Below, piece after piece: positions 1 through 9,149 of a stretch of DNA of 64,000 nt (position 1 is its first letter; each line of letters starts with the position of its first letter). The notes under the pieces are model-generated. The model worked only from the letters and a program-made list of their open reading frames with translations, was not told the origin of the DNA and did not search any database. Source of the DNA: Streptomyces sp. NBC_01689 (GTDB lineage Bacteria > Actinomycetota > Actinomycetes > Streptomycetales > Streptomycetaceae); assembly GCF_036250675.1 (NCBI RefSeq), contig NZ_CP109592.1:248001-312000 (forward strand), given 5' to 3'. The position numbers and the translations under genes were made by a program.

Positions 1-2
1 CC

Positions 3-1265
3 CTGGACCTGCCGGAGGCCGGCGTCGCCGACCTGTTCGCCGCCCAGGCCGCCCGTACCCCCGGCGCGCCGGCCCTGGCGGGCATGGACTACGCCGAACT
101 GGACGCCCGTTCCGACCTGCTCGCCCACGCGCTGCTCGCGCACCGGGCCGGCCCCGGCACCGCGGTGGCGACCGCGGTCGCCTCCCCGACCGGCTTCGCG
201 GTCGCCGTCCTCGCCATCGCCAAGACCGGCGCCGCCTGCCTGCCCCTCGACCCGGCCCGCGCCCTGCCCGCCCTCGCCCGGCCGGCCGTCCTGCTCCTCG
301 ACGAGGCCGCCGACCGGGCCCTGCCGCCCGTGCCCGGCGCCGCCCGGCTGGTCCGCGACCCGGCCGCGGACCTGCTGCCCGCCACCCCGGCCCGGCCCGT
401 GCGCCCCCCGCACACCGCGCACCCCGCGCACCCGGTGGTGCTGGCCCCCGCCACCCGCGACGCCACCGGCACGGCGGGGGCGGGCGGTCCGGCGGGCGCG
501 CTGGTGGAGATCGGTCCCGAGAGCGTCGTCGCCGCCACTCTCGCCCCGGCCGCCGACGCGGCCTGGCTGACGGCCGGTTACCCGGACGCGGACACCGCGC
601 TCGGCCTGCTCGCGGCCCTGGTCGGCGGCGCCCGTGTCCACCTGCCCGCCGCCCCGCCGGACGGCGCCGCGCCCGACGCCGTCCTGGAGCGGCTGCGCGG
701 CTGCGGAGCGAGCGTGCTGCTCGGCGGTGACGCCGCCACTGCCGCTGCCGCTGCCGCTGCCGACGCCGGGGACCTCGCGCTGAGCGTGCCCGGCGGCTGG
801 CCGGAGGGCCGGCTGCGCGTCGAGCACACCCCCGCCGGACCCCGGCCCGCCCCCGGCCACCGCGCCTACGTCCTGGACGCGCACCTGCGGCCCGCCGGGG
901 ACGGCCGCACCGGGAGCCTGTACATCGCGGGCGTCGGGGTCGCCCGCGGCTACACCGGGGACCCCGCGGCCACCGGTGAGCGTTTCCTGCCCGACCCGCT
1001 GGCCGGCCCCGGCGCGGGGACCGCCCTGATGTGGCGCACCGGCCGTGCCGCCCGCATCGACGCCGACGGCCGGCTGACCGTCCTCGGCGGGCCGCCCGCC
1101 GACGATCCCTTCGCCGACGAGTACGCCACCTTCGTCGTCCTGTCCGACGACCGCGACCGGCACGCCCTGTGGCCGGCCTGCGTGCCCGCTCCCGAGGGCT
1201 GGCACGAGACCCACGCCGAGGACCTGTACGAACTGTGCCTGGACCATCTGCAGACCACCCGCTGA
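3..1265 (+). CDS. NRPS-like protein, 3' part: eroded adenylation domain fused to C-terminal MbtH domain
   Basis: The reading frame is open from the left edge, so the start lies outside the window. The visible part begins like the N-terminus of an adenylation domain (VADLFAAQAARTP, then YAELDARSDLLA). It keeps a recognisable A7-like stretch (WRTGRAARIDADGRL), but the Asp of the usual RTGDL is replaced by Arg-Ala and the A3 loop is degenerate (ATGTAGAGGPAGALV). Motifs A8-A10 are missing. The last ~55 residues are instead MbtH-like (DPFADEYATFVVL, HALWPACVPAPEGWHE). The protein may therefore chaperone or scaffold rather than adenylate. It is followed 59 bp later by an oxygenase on the same strand, so co-transcription is likely. 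The A-MbtH assignment rests on motifs only. Confidence 0.75.
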   Translation: MDLPEAGVADLFAAQAARTPGAPALAGMDYAELDARSDLLAHALLAHRAGPGTAVATAVASPTGFAVAVLAIAKTGAACLPLDPARALPALARPAVLLLDEAADRALPPVPGAARLVRDPAADLLPATPARPVRPPHTAHPAHPVVLAPATRDATGTAGAGGPAGALVEIGPESVVAATLAPAADAAWLTAGYPDADTALGLLAALVGGARVHLPAAPPDGAAPDAVLERLRGCGASVLLGGDAATAAAAAAADAGDLALSVPGGWPEGRLRVEHTPAGPRPAPGHRAYVLDAHLRPAGDGRTGSLYIAGVGVARGYTGDPAATGERFLPDPLAGPGAGTALMWRTGRAARIDADGRLTVLGGPPADDPFADEYATFVVLSDDRDRHALWPACVPAPEGWHETHAEDLYELCLDHLQTTR

Positions 1266-1324
1266 ACCGGCCCCGCCCCGCAAGCGCCCACCCCACCCGC
1301 GCCCGTAGCCGTAAGGGACCCGCC

Positions 1325-2389
1325 ATGACCGTCAACGCCCCCGCCCGTTCCGTCCGTTCCGTCTCCTCCGCCCGCCCGGCCGCCGCCCGCCCGGGGCCCC
1401 TGCCCGTCCCGGAGCAGGCCGGCGACCCCCGCCACCACGTGCTCGACCTGACCGCCCGCGAGGCCCGCGCGGCCCACGTGCTGGCCGCGGCCTGCGCCGA
1501 GACGTTCAAGGCCGCCGACGACCCCCGGTTCCTCGACGAGGCCCCGGTGATCGCCCACGAGCTGCCGCTCGCGGTGCGCCGCCACCTCAACTCCGCGCGC
1601 CGCGACGAGAACACCCACGCCACCCTGGTCCGCGGCCACCTCGTCGACCAGGCGGCCCTGGGCCCCACCCCCCACCACTGGAGCACGGCCGACACCGGGG
1701 CGAGCCAGGTCCACGGCTGCCTGCTGGTGCTGTACGCGGCGCTGCTCGGCGACATCACCGGCTGGGCCACCCAGCAGGCCGGCCGGCTGGTGACCGACAT
1801 CCTGCCCAGCCGGGGCTACGAGCACAGCCTCGTCTCCGCCTCCAGCGCACGGGAACTGGCCTGGCACACCGAGGACGCCTTCTCCCCCCACCGGGCGGAC
1901 TGGGTCGGCCTGTTCGCGCTGCGCAACCCGGGCCGGGTGCCCACCACCGTCGCGCACATCGACGCGCGCCGGGTGCCCGCCGCGGTGCGCGCGGTGCTGG
2001 CCCAGCCGAGGTTCGCCGCCCGGCCCGACACCTCCCACGAGTTCAGCGCCGACACTCCCGCGGCCGAGCCGGTCGCCGTCCTGTCGGGCCACCGCGACCG
2101 GCCGGTGCTCCGCATCGACCGGGACTTCTTCACCGCGCTGCCCGGCGACGAGGAGGCCGGACGGGCCCTGGCCTGGCTGGTGGCGCACCTGGACGCCAAC
2201 CTCACCGACGTGCTGGTGCCCACCGGCGCCGTCTGCTTCCTCGACAACCGCAACGTGGTGCACGGGCGGCGCCCCTTCAGCGCCGGCTTCGACGGGTCCG
2301 ACCGCTGGCTCAAGCGCGTCAACCTCGTCCGCGACCTGCGGCGCACCCGCCCCGGCCGCCTCGACGGCGCCACCCGGGTCATCGGCTGA
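1325..2389 (+). CDS. Fe(II)/2-oxoglutarate oxygenase, clavaminate synthase/TauD-like
   Basis: A 354-aa non-haem iron oxygenase. The iron-binding facial triad is visible as H181-x-E183 (WHTEDAF) and a distal His at about 313 (NVVHGRRPF), followed by a conserved basic stretch (DRWLKRVN) suited to binding 2-oxoglutarate. The HxE first pair and the length fit the clavaminate synthase/amino-acid beta-hydroxylase (AsnO, VioC) group, which hydroxylates free or carrier-bound amino acids. Start at ATG 1325 after AAGGGACCCGCC; a longer frame upstream overlaps the NRPS gene and has no family similarity. It sits between an NRPS-like gene and an ATP-grasp ligase, so tailoring of an amino-acid building block is the likeliest role. 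The substrate cannot be read from the sequence. Confidence 0.85.
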   Translation: MTVNAPARSVRSVSSARPAAARPGPLPVPEQAGDPRHHVLDLTAREARAAHVLAAACAETFKAADDPRFLDEAPVIAHELPLAVRRHLNSARRDENTHATLVRGHLVDQAALGPTPHHWSTADTGASQVHGCLLVLYAALLGDITGWATQQAGRLVTDILPSRGYEHSLVSASSARELAWHTEDAFSPHRADWVGLFALRNPGRVPTTVAHIDARRVPAAVRAVLAQPRFAARPDTSHEFSADTPAAEPVAVLSGHRDRPVLRIDRDFFTALPGDEEAGRALAWLVAHLDANLTDVLVPTGAVCFLDNRNVVHGRRPFSAGFDGSDRWLKRVNLVRDLRRTRPGRLDGATRVIG

Positions 2390-2449
2390 CGCCCCCGCCC
2401 GCACCGCCCCGCCGGCCCGCGACCGTCCGCCCCAACCCAGGAGACCGCC

Positions 2450-3682
2450 ATGCCCAGCACACCCGCCCGCCCCGCCGTCCTGCTCGTCGAGAGCCGCCGG
2501 GCCACCTTCACCGACAGCGTCCTCGCCCGCGACGACGTGGACGTCGTCCTGCTGCGCTTCGACTCCGTGCCGCTGGACGAGGACCACCTGCGGCGCACCG
2601 CGCACCTGCCCACCTTCACCCTGCGCACCGCCGCTCCCCCGCACGAGGAGGCCGCCCGCTACCTGCGCTGGATGAAGGGCACCCGGGGCCTGCCCCGGCC
2701 GCGGTTCTTCTGCAACCCCAACGAGGCCCTGCAGGACCGCGCCCAGCGGTTCGCCGCCCTCGTCGACCTGCCACACCTGACGCCCCGTCAAGTAGCGTGG
2801 GTGCGCAACAAGAAGACCATGAAGGACCGCTATGCCGAGCTCGGCATCCCGCACGCCGCCTACCGCGCCGTGGAGAGCCTCGACGACGTCGCCGCGTTCG
2901 GCGACACACACGGCTGGCCGGTCGTCCTCAAGCCCGTCGACTCCGACTCCTGCCTGCACACCTACCGGGTGGACTCCCGCGCCGCGCTCGCCGCGATCCC
3001 GCCGCTCGACCCCCGACTCGACTGGATGGCCGAGGAGTTCGTCCACGGCCGCGAGTTCCAGCTGTGCGCCGTCGTCGCCCGCGGCCGGGTCGTGGACGCC
3101 TACCTGTCGAAGAACCCCCGCCCCATCCTGGAGGTCCTCGACGGCGCGATCAACGCCAACATCACCTACGCGCCCGGCGAACCGCTCCCCGTCGACGCGC
3201 GGGCCCTGGCCCAGCGGCTCACCGACGGCCTGGAACTGCCCTTCGGCTATCTGCACGGCGAGTTCTTCCTCACCGACGACGGCTCCTTCCGCATGAGCGA
3301 GGTCGCCGCCCGCCTCAGCGGCTGCGAAGTCCCCGTGAACCACTCCCTCGCCTACGGGTTCGACTTCCTGCACGTCATCCTCGACACCTACCTCGACCGC
3401 GTCCCGCAACCCGTCTACACCCGCGACCGGGCGGTCGGCGACCTGCTCCTGCCCACCCGGCCCGGCCGCGTGGTCCACATCAGCTCCGAGGAGGAACTGC
3501 TGCGGCTGCCCGGTGTCATCGGCGCCCACCTGGACGCCGCTCCCGGCGACGTCCTCGACCCGCCCCGCGCCTCCCACGCCTCCACCGGCTACGTCCATGT
3601 CGAGGGCGCCACCGCCGAGCAGGTCGAACAGCGCATGCGGGCCGTCCTCGACCACTTCGAGCTGAAGGTGGACCACCCGTGA
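2450..3682 (+). CDS. ATP-grasp carboxylate-amine ligase
   Basis: A 410-aa ATP-grasp protein. The N-terminal ~100 residues form a pre-ATP-grasp-like domain; VRNKKTMKDRYAELGIP at about 121-137 is the typical entry to the fold. The ATP-binding beta strands include PVVLKPVDSDSC (~162-173) and EEFVHGREFQ (~200-209), and the Mg-binding end of the domain is FRMSEVAARLSG (~281-292). Family members ligate a carboxylate to an amine through an acyl-phosphate, for example in dipeptide or amide formation. ATG 2450 follows GGAGACC. The stop overlaps the next start (GTGA), so the two genes are translationally coupled. The neighbouring oxygenase and NRPS fragment suggest it attaches an amino acid; the acyl partner is unknown. 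Confidence 0.85.
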   Translation: MPSTPARPAVLLVESRRATFTDSVLARDDVDVVLLRFDSVPLDEDHLRRTAHLPTFTLRTAAPPHEEAARYLRWMKGTRGLPRPRFFCNPNEALQDRAQRFAALVDLPHLTPRQVAWVRNKKTMKDRYAELGIPHAAYRAVESLDDVAAFGDTHGWPVVLKPVDSDSCLHTYRVDSRAALAAIPPLDPRLDWMAEEFVHGREFQLCAVVARGRVVDAYLSKNPRPILEVLDGAINANITYAPGEPLPVDARALAQRLTDGLELPFGYLHGEFFLTDDGSFRMSEVAARLSGCEVPVNHSLAYGFDFLHVILDTYLDRVPQPVYTRDRAVGDLLLPTRPGRVVHISSEEELLRLPGVIGAHLDAAPGDVLDPPRASHASTGYVHVEGATAEQVEQRMRAVLDHFELKVDHP

Positions 3683-5811
3683 ACACCGCCCCCGCCCTCA
3701 CCGCACCGGCCCGCCCCGGCACTTCGGCCCCCGCCGACGCCCCCGCCGGCCCCGGCTCCGGCCCCGCGAACACCCGTACCCTCAGCGGCGGTCGGGCCCC
3801 CGCCAACGCCCCCGCCGCCCCCGGACCCGCCCGCTCGGCCGCCCCCGGCGGCACTTCGGACGCCGTGAACACCCCGGCCGCCGCGCACGCCGGGCCCGCG
3901 GCCGGGACCGGGCAGGGCCCGCTGTTCGCGGCGTACACCTCGCTCGACGACTACACCCGGGCCGTGGCCCGCGGCCGGGGCCCCCTGCCGGTGTTCACCG
4001 GCCCCCGCACCGACCTGCTGGACGGCATCGCCCTGGCCGAGGACGTCTACAGCGGCCTGCGCACCCCCGAGCCCCGCGACACCGGCGTCATGACCGGCGG
4101 CCCGCTGCCCGCCGCGCTGAACGCGCTGATCCGCCCGCTGGCCCGGCACTGGGTGAACAGCCCGGACGACCTGCCCGGCACCGGATCGGTGCTGCTGGTC
4201 GGCGAGTACGCCCACCTGCGCGCCGACGCCGTGCAGCACGTCCTCGACGCCGCCCACGCCACCGGCCGCCCTCTGTCCCTGCTGACCGGACGCGACCTGC
4301 ACAGCCTCAGCTGGACGGCGGCCAAGCAGTACGCCCGCGTCGTCCCGCACGCCCCCGTCGGTGTCCTGTCCGAACTCGACACCGCCGCCCCCGCACCGCA
4401 GGCCGACGTGTGGCTCGGCGCCGACGACGTCCACCGCCTCGACGTCCAGCAGATCGCGCTCGGCCGCGTGTGGCGGCGGGTCCTCTTCCACGGCAACGGC
4501 AAGGACGACCAGCTCAACCTCGGCCGGTTCACCCTGTGCGGAGCCAGCCCCGCCGCGCCCGCGCCCGGCATGCCCGGCCCCCGCTGCGCCTACGGCCTGG
4601 GCTGCACCAAACCGCAGGACAAACTCATCCCCGCCCGCGGCATCCGCACCGCCGAACTGGTCCTGGCCAACTGCTTCAGCGGCGCCCTCGCCGGCCACGC
4701 GATGTACGACCCGAAGTACCTCATCCTCCTCGACGCGCTCGACGGGCCCGCGCAGACCGTCATCGCCACCCTCACCGCCTGCGACGGACAACGCCCCGAG
4801 AACCTGGCCTGGCTCACCGCCGCCGAGGCCGCCGGCAGCGCCGCGCTCGCCATGAACCACCGCCTGCACGACATCAACCCCTACCCGGCGTTCGTCCAGA
4901 CCGGCCTGCAGTCCTCCGCCCTCGACCCCGCCCGCCCCCACTCCCCCGCCGGCACCGGCACCGCGGCCGGCACCCGCACAGCCACCGCCGCCGACCGTGC
5001 CCGGGAGGCAACCCCGGAGGCGCCCGCGGACACCGCCGGAACCGGCACCGAGCCCGGCACGGCCGCCCCCCACCCGCCACTGCACCGGCTCGGCGCCCGC
5101 CTCTCGGGCCTGCTCGACAGCGGACTGCTGGGCCCCGACTACCCGCTGCGCCCCCGGCTGCGGGCCCTGGCGGACACCGTGCTGCGCGACGCGGTGCGCA
5201 CCGTGGCCCGCTCCGCGCCCGACGCCGGCCCGGCCCTGGCCGCGATCGCCGCCGAGACCAAGTCCCTCGACCTCGCGCTGGCCCACCGCTTCGCCAAGCA
5301 CCACGACGACCCCGCCCTCGCCTTCCCCACCTACTTCGGCGAACGCAGCACCGCCGGGACCCCCCGCGCGCTCGACACCCCGTGCGCCTGCGGCCGGCCG
5401 CTGCGCTCCTACCGCCGCCAGGGCCGGGTCCCGGCGATCGCCGACACCGTCCAGACGGTGTGCGCGCGCTGCGGCGACGTCGCCAACGCCCACACCGGCG
5501 CCGTCGAACTGCACGTGAAGGCACCCGCCGAGGCGGCCGCCGGCAGCACCTTGCACGTGGTCGTGGAGGCGGTGGCCCCCCGCGACGGCACCCTCAACCT
5601 GGGCATCGTGCTGCCGCTCTACCTCGACGCCCGGGTGGGCCCCGTACTGCGCCGCGTCGACGCCGTCGCCGGACGCCGCGCCCACGCCGAGTTCACCCTC
5701 GACCTCGCCCCCCAGGCCACCCCGCAGGCCTACTACTTCTGCCCCTTCGCCGTACAGGACCTGGGCATGAGCGTCTCCCGGGTGCACTTCACCGTCCTGC
5801 CCCGCCGCTAG
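3679..5811 (+). CDS. Uncharacterised protein with possible clan CD (caspase/gingipain-like) peptidase dyad and a zinc ribbon
   Basis: A 710-aa protein of unrecognised family, starting at GTG 3679 inside the stop of the ATP-grasp gene. Residues 1-75 are a low-complexity Ala/Pro/Gly leader. The core contains a hydrophobic block ending in His-Gly (VLFHGNG, H271) and, 61 residues later, a hydrophobic block ending in Asn-Cys (ELVLANCFSG, C332). This is the spacing and context of the His/Cys dyad in clan CD peptidases (caspase, gingipain, CHAT, separase). A linker around 415-465 is Ala/Thr/Pro-rich. Near 560-600 a CxC...CxxC set (PCACGR, CARCGD) looks like a zinc ribbon, followed by a beta-rich, Ig-like tail. 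A peptidase or acyl-transferase role is inference; a catalytically dead scaffold is possible. Confidence 0.6.
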   Translation: MNTAPALTAPARPGTSAPADAPAGPGSGPANTRTLSGGRAPANAPAAPGPARSAAPGGTSDAVNTPAAAHAGPAAGTGQGPLFAAYTSLDDYTRAVARGRGPLPVFTGPRTDLLDGIALAEDVYSGLRTPEPRDTGVMTGGPLPAALNALIRPLARHWVNSPDDLPGTGSVLLVGEYAHLRADAVQHVLDAAHATGRPLSLLTGRDLHSLSWTAAKQYARVVPHAPVGVLSELDTAAPAPQADVWLGADDVHRLDVQQIALGRVWRRVLFHGNGKDDQLNLGRFTLCGASPAAPAPGMPGPRCAYGLGCTKPQDKLIPARGIRTAELVLANCFSGALAGHAMYDPKYLILLDALDGPAQTVIATLTACDGQRPENLAWLTAAEAAGSAALAMNHRLHDINPYPAFVQTGLQSSALDPARPHSPAGTGTAAGTRTATAADRAREATPEAPADTAGTGTEPGTAAPHPPLHRLGARLSGLLDSGLLGPDYPLRPRLRALADTVLRDAVRTVARSAPDAGPALAAIAAETKSLDLALAHRFAKHHDDPALAFPTYFGERSTAGTPRALDTPCACGRPLRSYRRQGRVPAIADTVQTVCARCGDVANAHTGAVELHVKAPAEAAAGSTLHVVVEAVAPRDGTLNLGIVLPLYLDARVGPVLRRVDAVAGRRAHAEFTLDLAPQATPQAYYFCPFAVQDLGMSVSRVHFTVLPRR

Positions 5812-5823
5812 GGAGAACCCGCC

Positions 5824-7110
5824 ATGGAACCCGCCACCGCCGCGCCCGGCCACGCCCCGCGTCCGCGCGGTCCGCTCGGCCACCGCCCCTTCCGCCGGCT
5901 GGCCGCCGGACGGGCACTGGTGTACTGCGCCAACGCGATGGCCCCCGTCGTCCTGGCCTTCGCCGTCCTGGACACCTCCGGCTCGGCCACCGCGCTGGGC
6001 CTGGTCGTCGGAGCCCGCTCGGTGGCCAACGTGGCACTGCTGCCGGCCGGCGGGGTCGTCGCCGACCGCATCCGGCGCACCCTGGTCGTACGGGGCTCCG
6101 CGCTGGCCGCGTGCGGGACGCAGACGGCGGTCGCGGTGAGCGTGCTGCTGGGCCTCACCTCCCTTCCGCTGCTGACCGTGCTCAGCGTCCTCAACGGCGC
6201 GCTGGCGGCACTGTCGCTGCCCGCCTCCGCCGCGCTGACCCCGCAGACCGTGCCGGCCGGCCTGATCCGCCCGGCGGGTGCGCTGATGCGGATGGGCACC
6301 AACCTCGGCATGATCGCGGGAGTGTCGCTGGGCGGCGCGGTCGCCGCCGGGTGGGGAGCCGGCTGGGGACTGGCCTGCAGCGCGGCCGCGTTCGGCGCGG
6401 CGGCCTGGTGCTTCCTGGGCGTACGCACCGCGGACCCCGGCACGCCCGCGCCGGGCCGCACCCGCCCGCTGCGGGAACTGCGGGCGGGCTGGCGGGAGTT
6501 CACCGCGCGCCGCTGGGTGTGGATCGTGGTGGCACAGTTCATGGTCGTCAACGCCGTGGTCGCGGGCGGTGTGCAGGTGCTGGGACCGGCCGTCGCCGAC
6601 GCCACGTTCGGGCGCGGTGCGTGGGGCGCGGTGCTGGCCGCGCAGATGGCCGGGGCCCTGCTGGGCGGGGTGTTCGCGGCGCGGTCCCGGGCCCGGCGGA
6701 TGCTGCTGGTGGGGGTGGCGGCGGTGGCGGTGGAGGCGCTGCCGCTGGTGGTACTGGCCCAGGGCGGCGGGGCGCTGCTGCTGGGCGCGGCGATGTTCGC
6801 CAACGGCGTCGCGCTGGAACAGTTCGGGGTGGCCTGGGACGTGTCCCTGCAGGAGAACATCCCCGCCGACCGGCTGGCCCGCGTGTACTCCTACGACGCG
6901 CTGGGCTCGTTCGTGGCCCTGCCGGTGGGCGAGATGGCCGCGGGTCCCGTCGCCGCGCACGCCGGGACCGGCGGCGCGCTGCTGGGCGGGGCCGCGCTGG
7001 TGGTGTGCGCGACCGCGGCGGCGCTGTGCAGCACCCAGGTGCGCTCGCTGACCGCCGCCCCGCACCGGCCCTCCGCCGCCCGGCCGGCCCAGCCCCTCCC
7101 CGCCACCTGA
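5824..7110 (+). CDS. MFS exporter (EntS-like)
   Basis: A 428-aa integral membrane protein with the layout of a 12-helix major facilitator superfamily permease. An N-terminal cytoplasmic arm precedes alternating hydrophobic segments, with a basic loop after helix 2-3 (VVADRIRRTLVVRG) matching the MFS signature loop. Overall it resembles enterobactin-exporter (EntS)-type drug/siderophore exporters. ATG 5824 follows AGGGAGAACCCGCC, 12 bp after the preceding stop, so it ends the 1-7.1 kb operon. Likely role: export of, or self-resistance to, the cluster product or an intermediate. Confidence 0.88.
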   Translation: MEPATAAPGHAPRPRGPLGHRPFRRLAAGRALVYCANAMAPVVLAFAVLDTSGSATALGLVVGARSVANVALLPAGGVVADRIRRTLVVRGSALAACGTQTAVAVSVLLGLTSLPLLTVLSVLNGALAALSLPASAALTPQTVPAGLIRPAGALMRMGTNLGMIAGVSLGGAVAAGWGAGWGLACSAAAFGAAAWCFLGVRTADPGTPAPGRTRPLRELRAGWREFTARRWVWIVVAQFMVVNAVVAGGVQVLGPAVADATFGRGAWGAVLAAQMAGALLGGVFAARSRARRMLLVGVAAVAVEALPLVVLAQGGGALLLGAAMFANGVALEQFGVAWDVSLQENIPADRLARVYSYDALGSFVALPVGEMAAGPVAAHAGTGGALLGGAALVVCATAAALCSTQVRSLTAAPHRPSAARPAQPLPAT

Positions 7111-7226
7111 ACCACGCCGGCGCCCAGCAGCGTGCCACCGGGCGGTGCGGTGCGGTGTGCCGCCGGGCGGTGCGGTGCGGTGCGGTGTGGTCCGGTGGAG
7201 GGTGGTGTGGACGCGAGGAGGGGTGG

Positions 7227-8117
7227 ATGACGCGGTGGCTGGTCACCGGGGGCGGCGGGGCGCTGGGCCGCGAGGTGCGGGCGCGGCTGGCCGGCGGCCG
7301 GGTCACCGCGCTCGACCGGGCCCGCCTCGACATCACCGATCCGCGGGCCGTCCGTGCCGCGGTCACCGGCCACGACGTGGTGGTCAACTGCGCCGCCTGG
7401 ACGGACGTCGACGGCGCCGAGCGGGCCGAGGCCGCCGCGACCGCCGTCAACGGCACGGGCGTACGTCACCTGGCCCTCGCCTGCCGCCGCACCGGCGCCC
7501 GGCTGCTGCACGTCTCCAGCGACTACGTGCTGCCCGGAACCGGCACCGAACCCTGTCCCGAGTCGGCCCCGACCGGCCCGGTCAACGCCTACGGCCGCAG
7601 CAAACTGGCGGGCGAACGCGCGGTCGCCGAACTCCTTCCGGACACCGGCTACATCGTGCGCACCGCCTGGCTGTACGGCGAACACGGACCGAACTTCGTC
7701 TCCACCGTCCTTGCTCTCGCCGCCCGCAGGGACACCGTCGACGTCGTCGACGACCAGTACGGGCAGCCCACCTGGACCCACGACCTGGCCGGGCTGCTGG
7801 TCGCGCTCGGCCGCGCGGGCGGGGCCGAGCCGGGCGTCTACCACGCCACCGCCGCCGGCCGCACGACCTGGTACGGCCTGGCCCGGGCCGCGTACGAACT
7901 CAGCGGGCTGGATCCCGACCGGGTGCGCCCGACCACGTCGGCGGCCTTCGCCCGTCCGGCGCGCCGCCCCGCGTCCAGCGTTCTGGGCCACGCCCGCCGG
8001 GCCGCGGCCGGCCTGCCCGGGCTCCCCCACTGGCGCACGTCGCTCGCCGAGGCACTGCGCCGCCCCGCCTTCACCGCGCTCGTCTCCCGCGACACCGTCC
8101 CCCGACCCGTACCGTGA
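7227..8117 (+). CDS. dTDP-4-keto-6-deoxyhexose 4-ketoreductase (RmlD-like)
   Basis: A 296-aa short-chain dehydrogenase of the dTDP-4-dehydrorhamnose reductase family. The NAD(P)-binding motif is at the N-terminus (VTGGGGALG), followed by NCAAWTDVD and the catalytic Tyr-x-x-x-Lys (YGRSKLAGE). Expected reaction: NAD(P)H-dependent reduction of the 4-keto group, the last step before glycosyl transfer. ATG 7227 follows GAGGAGGGGTGG. Other sugar genes lie at 15.1-22 kb, so the pathway is scattered but complete in the window. The stereochemistry at C4, and so the exact sugar (digitoxose, olivose, oliose and so on), cannot be read from the sequence. Confidence 0.88.
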   Translation: MTRWLVTGGGGALGREVRARLAGGRVTALDRARLDITDPRAVRAAVTGHDVVVNCAAWTDVDGAERAEAAATAVNGTGVRHLALACRRTGARLLHVSSDYVLPGTGTEPCPESAPTGPVNAYGRSKLAGERAVAELLPDTGYIVRTAWLYGEHGPNFVSTVLALAARRDTVDVVDDQYGQPTWTHDLAGLLVALGRAGGAEPGVYHATAAGRTTWYGLARAAYELSGLDPDRVRPTTSAAFARPARRPASSVLGHARRAAAGLPGLPHWRTSLAEALRRPAFTALVSRDTVPRPVP

Positions 8118-8615
8118 GGAGGCCGCGACCGCGGCCGACCGCCCCGTGTGCCGCGCCGGTGCGACACGGACACCAACGCCCTTTCCAGGAAGCGGTGTTG
8201 GGGCAGAGTGGCGAGACACCGGACCGGGCGGGAGACCGACGGCGTGCACACCCGACGTCCGCCGGACGGCCGTCCGACTGTCCGGCCGCGCCGCGCGTCG
8301 CGCCTGCGCCGCGCGCGGGTGTCGCCCGCAGGGCCCGCGAAGCCGCGTCGTGGTCCGTGGAAGCTGGTCGGTCTCCCGGGCCGTGGCGGGGCCACGCGGC
8401 GGCGCCGGGGCCGACCACCGTACGGACCGCACCGGACCGGTCCGCCACGTGTCGTCAACGCGCTTCCTGCGAGGCCGTGTTGTGTCCCGGTCGGGCGGAG
8501 CCGGGCACCGGTCCGGCTCCGACGCGGGCGCCCGTCGCGGTCCCGGGCGGCGGTGTCCGTCGTACCGCCCGCCGCCCGCGGTGTCCCCGCGGCCGTGGGC
8601 GGGCCGGGGCGGGTG
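8118..8615. other. Intergenic spacer with no recognised gene
   Basis: About 500 bp between two converging transcription units. Open frames here run in several phases without ribosome sites or family resemblance, so I treat them as shadows of GC-rich DNA. I found no convincing terminator or regulatory motif. Confidence 0.5.
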
Positions 8616-9149
8616 TCAGGCCGGGCGGGCGGCGGTCCAGGCGGCGAGTTGTTCGGGGGTGACGTCCGGGTCGGCGACCAGGGAGGCCAGTTCGTCGTCG
8701 GTGTGGTGGCGGGTGGCCAGTGCCGGGCAGCGGCGGCAGCCGTCGACACCGGCCTGCGCCCACCACTGGCAGCCGGCCCGCAGATGGCAGCGCGGCACCG
8801 CACCGCCCGCCGGCGCCGGGTAGGCCGCCACCACCCGTTCCACCAGGGTGCAGTCGCCGCCCCGGCGGTTGGCGCAGCCGGCGACGCAGTGCGAGGCGAA
8901 CCGCAGGATCCGGCGCGGTTCGATGTCCTCGGGGATCTGGTCGAGCACCGCGGCGGCCGGGACCGCCTCGGCGAGGTAGGTCACCTCTCCGTCGAGGCCG
9001 GAACGCACGCCCAGGACCAGCGACTCCGGCGCGTGCGCCGCACCGCTGGGACACCAGCTGACGCGGGGGTCCGTCCCGGCGGGGGCCGGGAGCGCGGGCT
9101 GCCGCCCGGCGGCGGCCGCGTCCGGGCGGGCGGGGCCCCGCGTCAGCAC
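8616..9149 (-). CDS. Cysteine-rich protein of unknown function
   Basis: A 177-aa protein starting at GTG 9149, which overlaps the stop of the upstream small-peptide gene by 7 bp (GTGCTGA). It has eight cysteines in short clusters (WCPSG, HCVAGC, GGDC, PRCHLRAGC, DGCRRCP) plus adjacent histidines, a pattern that could bind Zn or an Fe-S cluster. There is no signal peptide or membrane segment, and I do not recognise the family. The coupling to two small exported peptides suggests a shared task such as peptide handling, metal delivery or self-protection, but no function can be assigned. Confidence 0.6.
   Translation of the reverse strand: MLTRGPARPDAAAAGRQPALPAPAGTDPRVSWCPSGAAHAPESLVLGVRSGLDGEVTYLAEAVPAAAVLDQIPEDIEPRRILRFASHCVAGCANRRGGDCTLVERVVAAYPAPAGGAVPRCHLRAGCQWWAQAGVDGCRRCPALATRHHTDDELASLVADPDVTPEQLAAWTAARPA

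Noticed and set aside
1325..2389. Naming the oxygenase as an arginine or asparagine hydroxylase (VioC, AsnO)
   Set aside because: The HxE motif and fold fit the group, but substrate residues cannot be judged by eye.
950..3676. 908-aa open frame on the minus strand
   Set aside because: Antisense to three well-supported genes; composition is Gly/Val/Ala-rich with no domain, as expected from high-GC third-position bias.
3589..7065. 1158-aa open frame on the minus strand
   Set aside because: Mirror of the 710-aa protein and the exporter; no ribosome site or motif.
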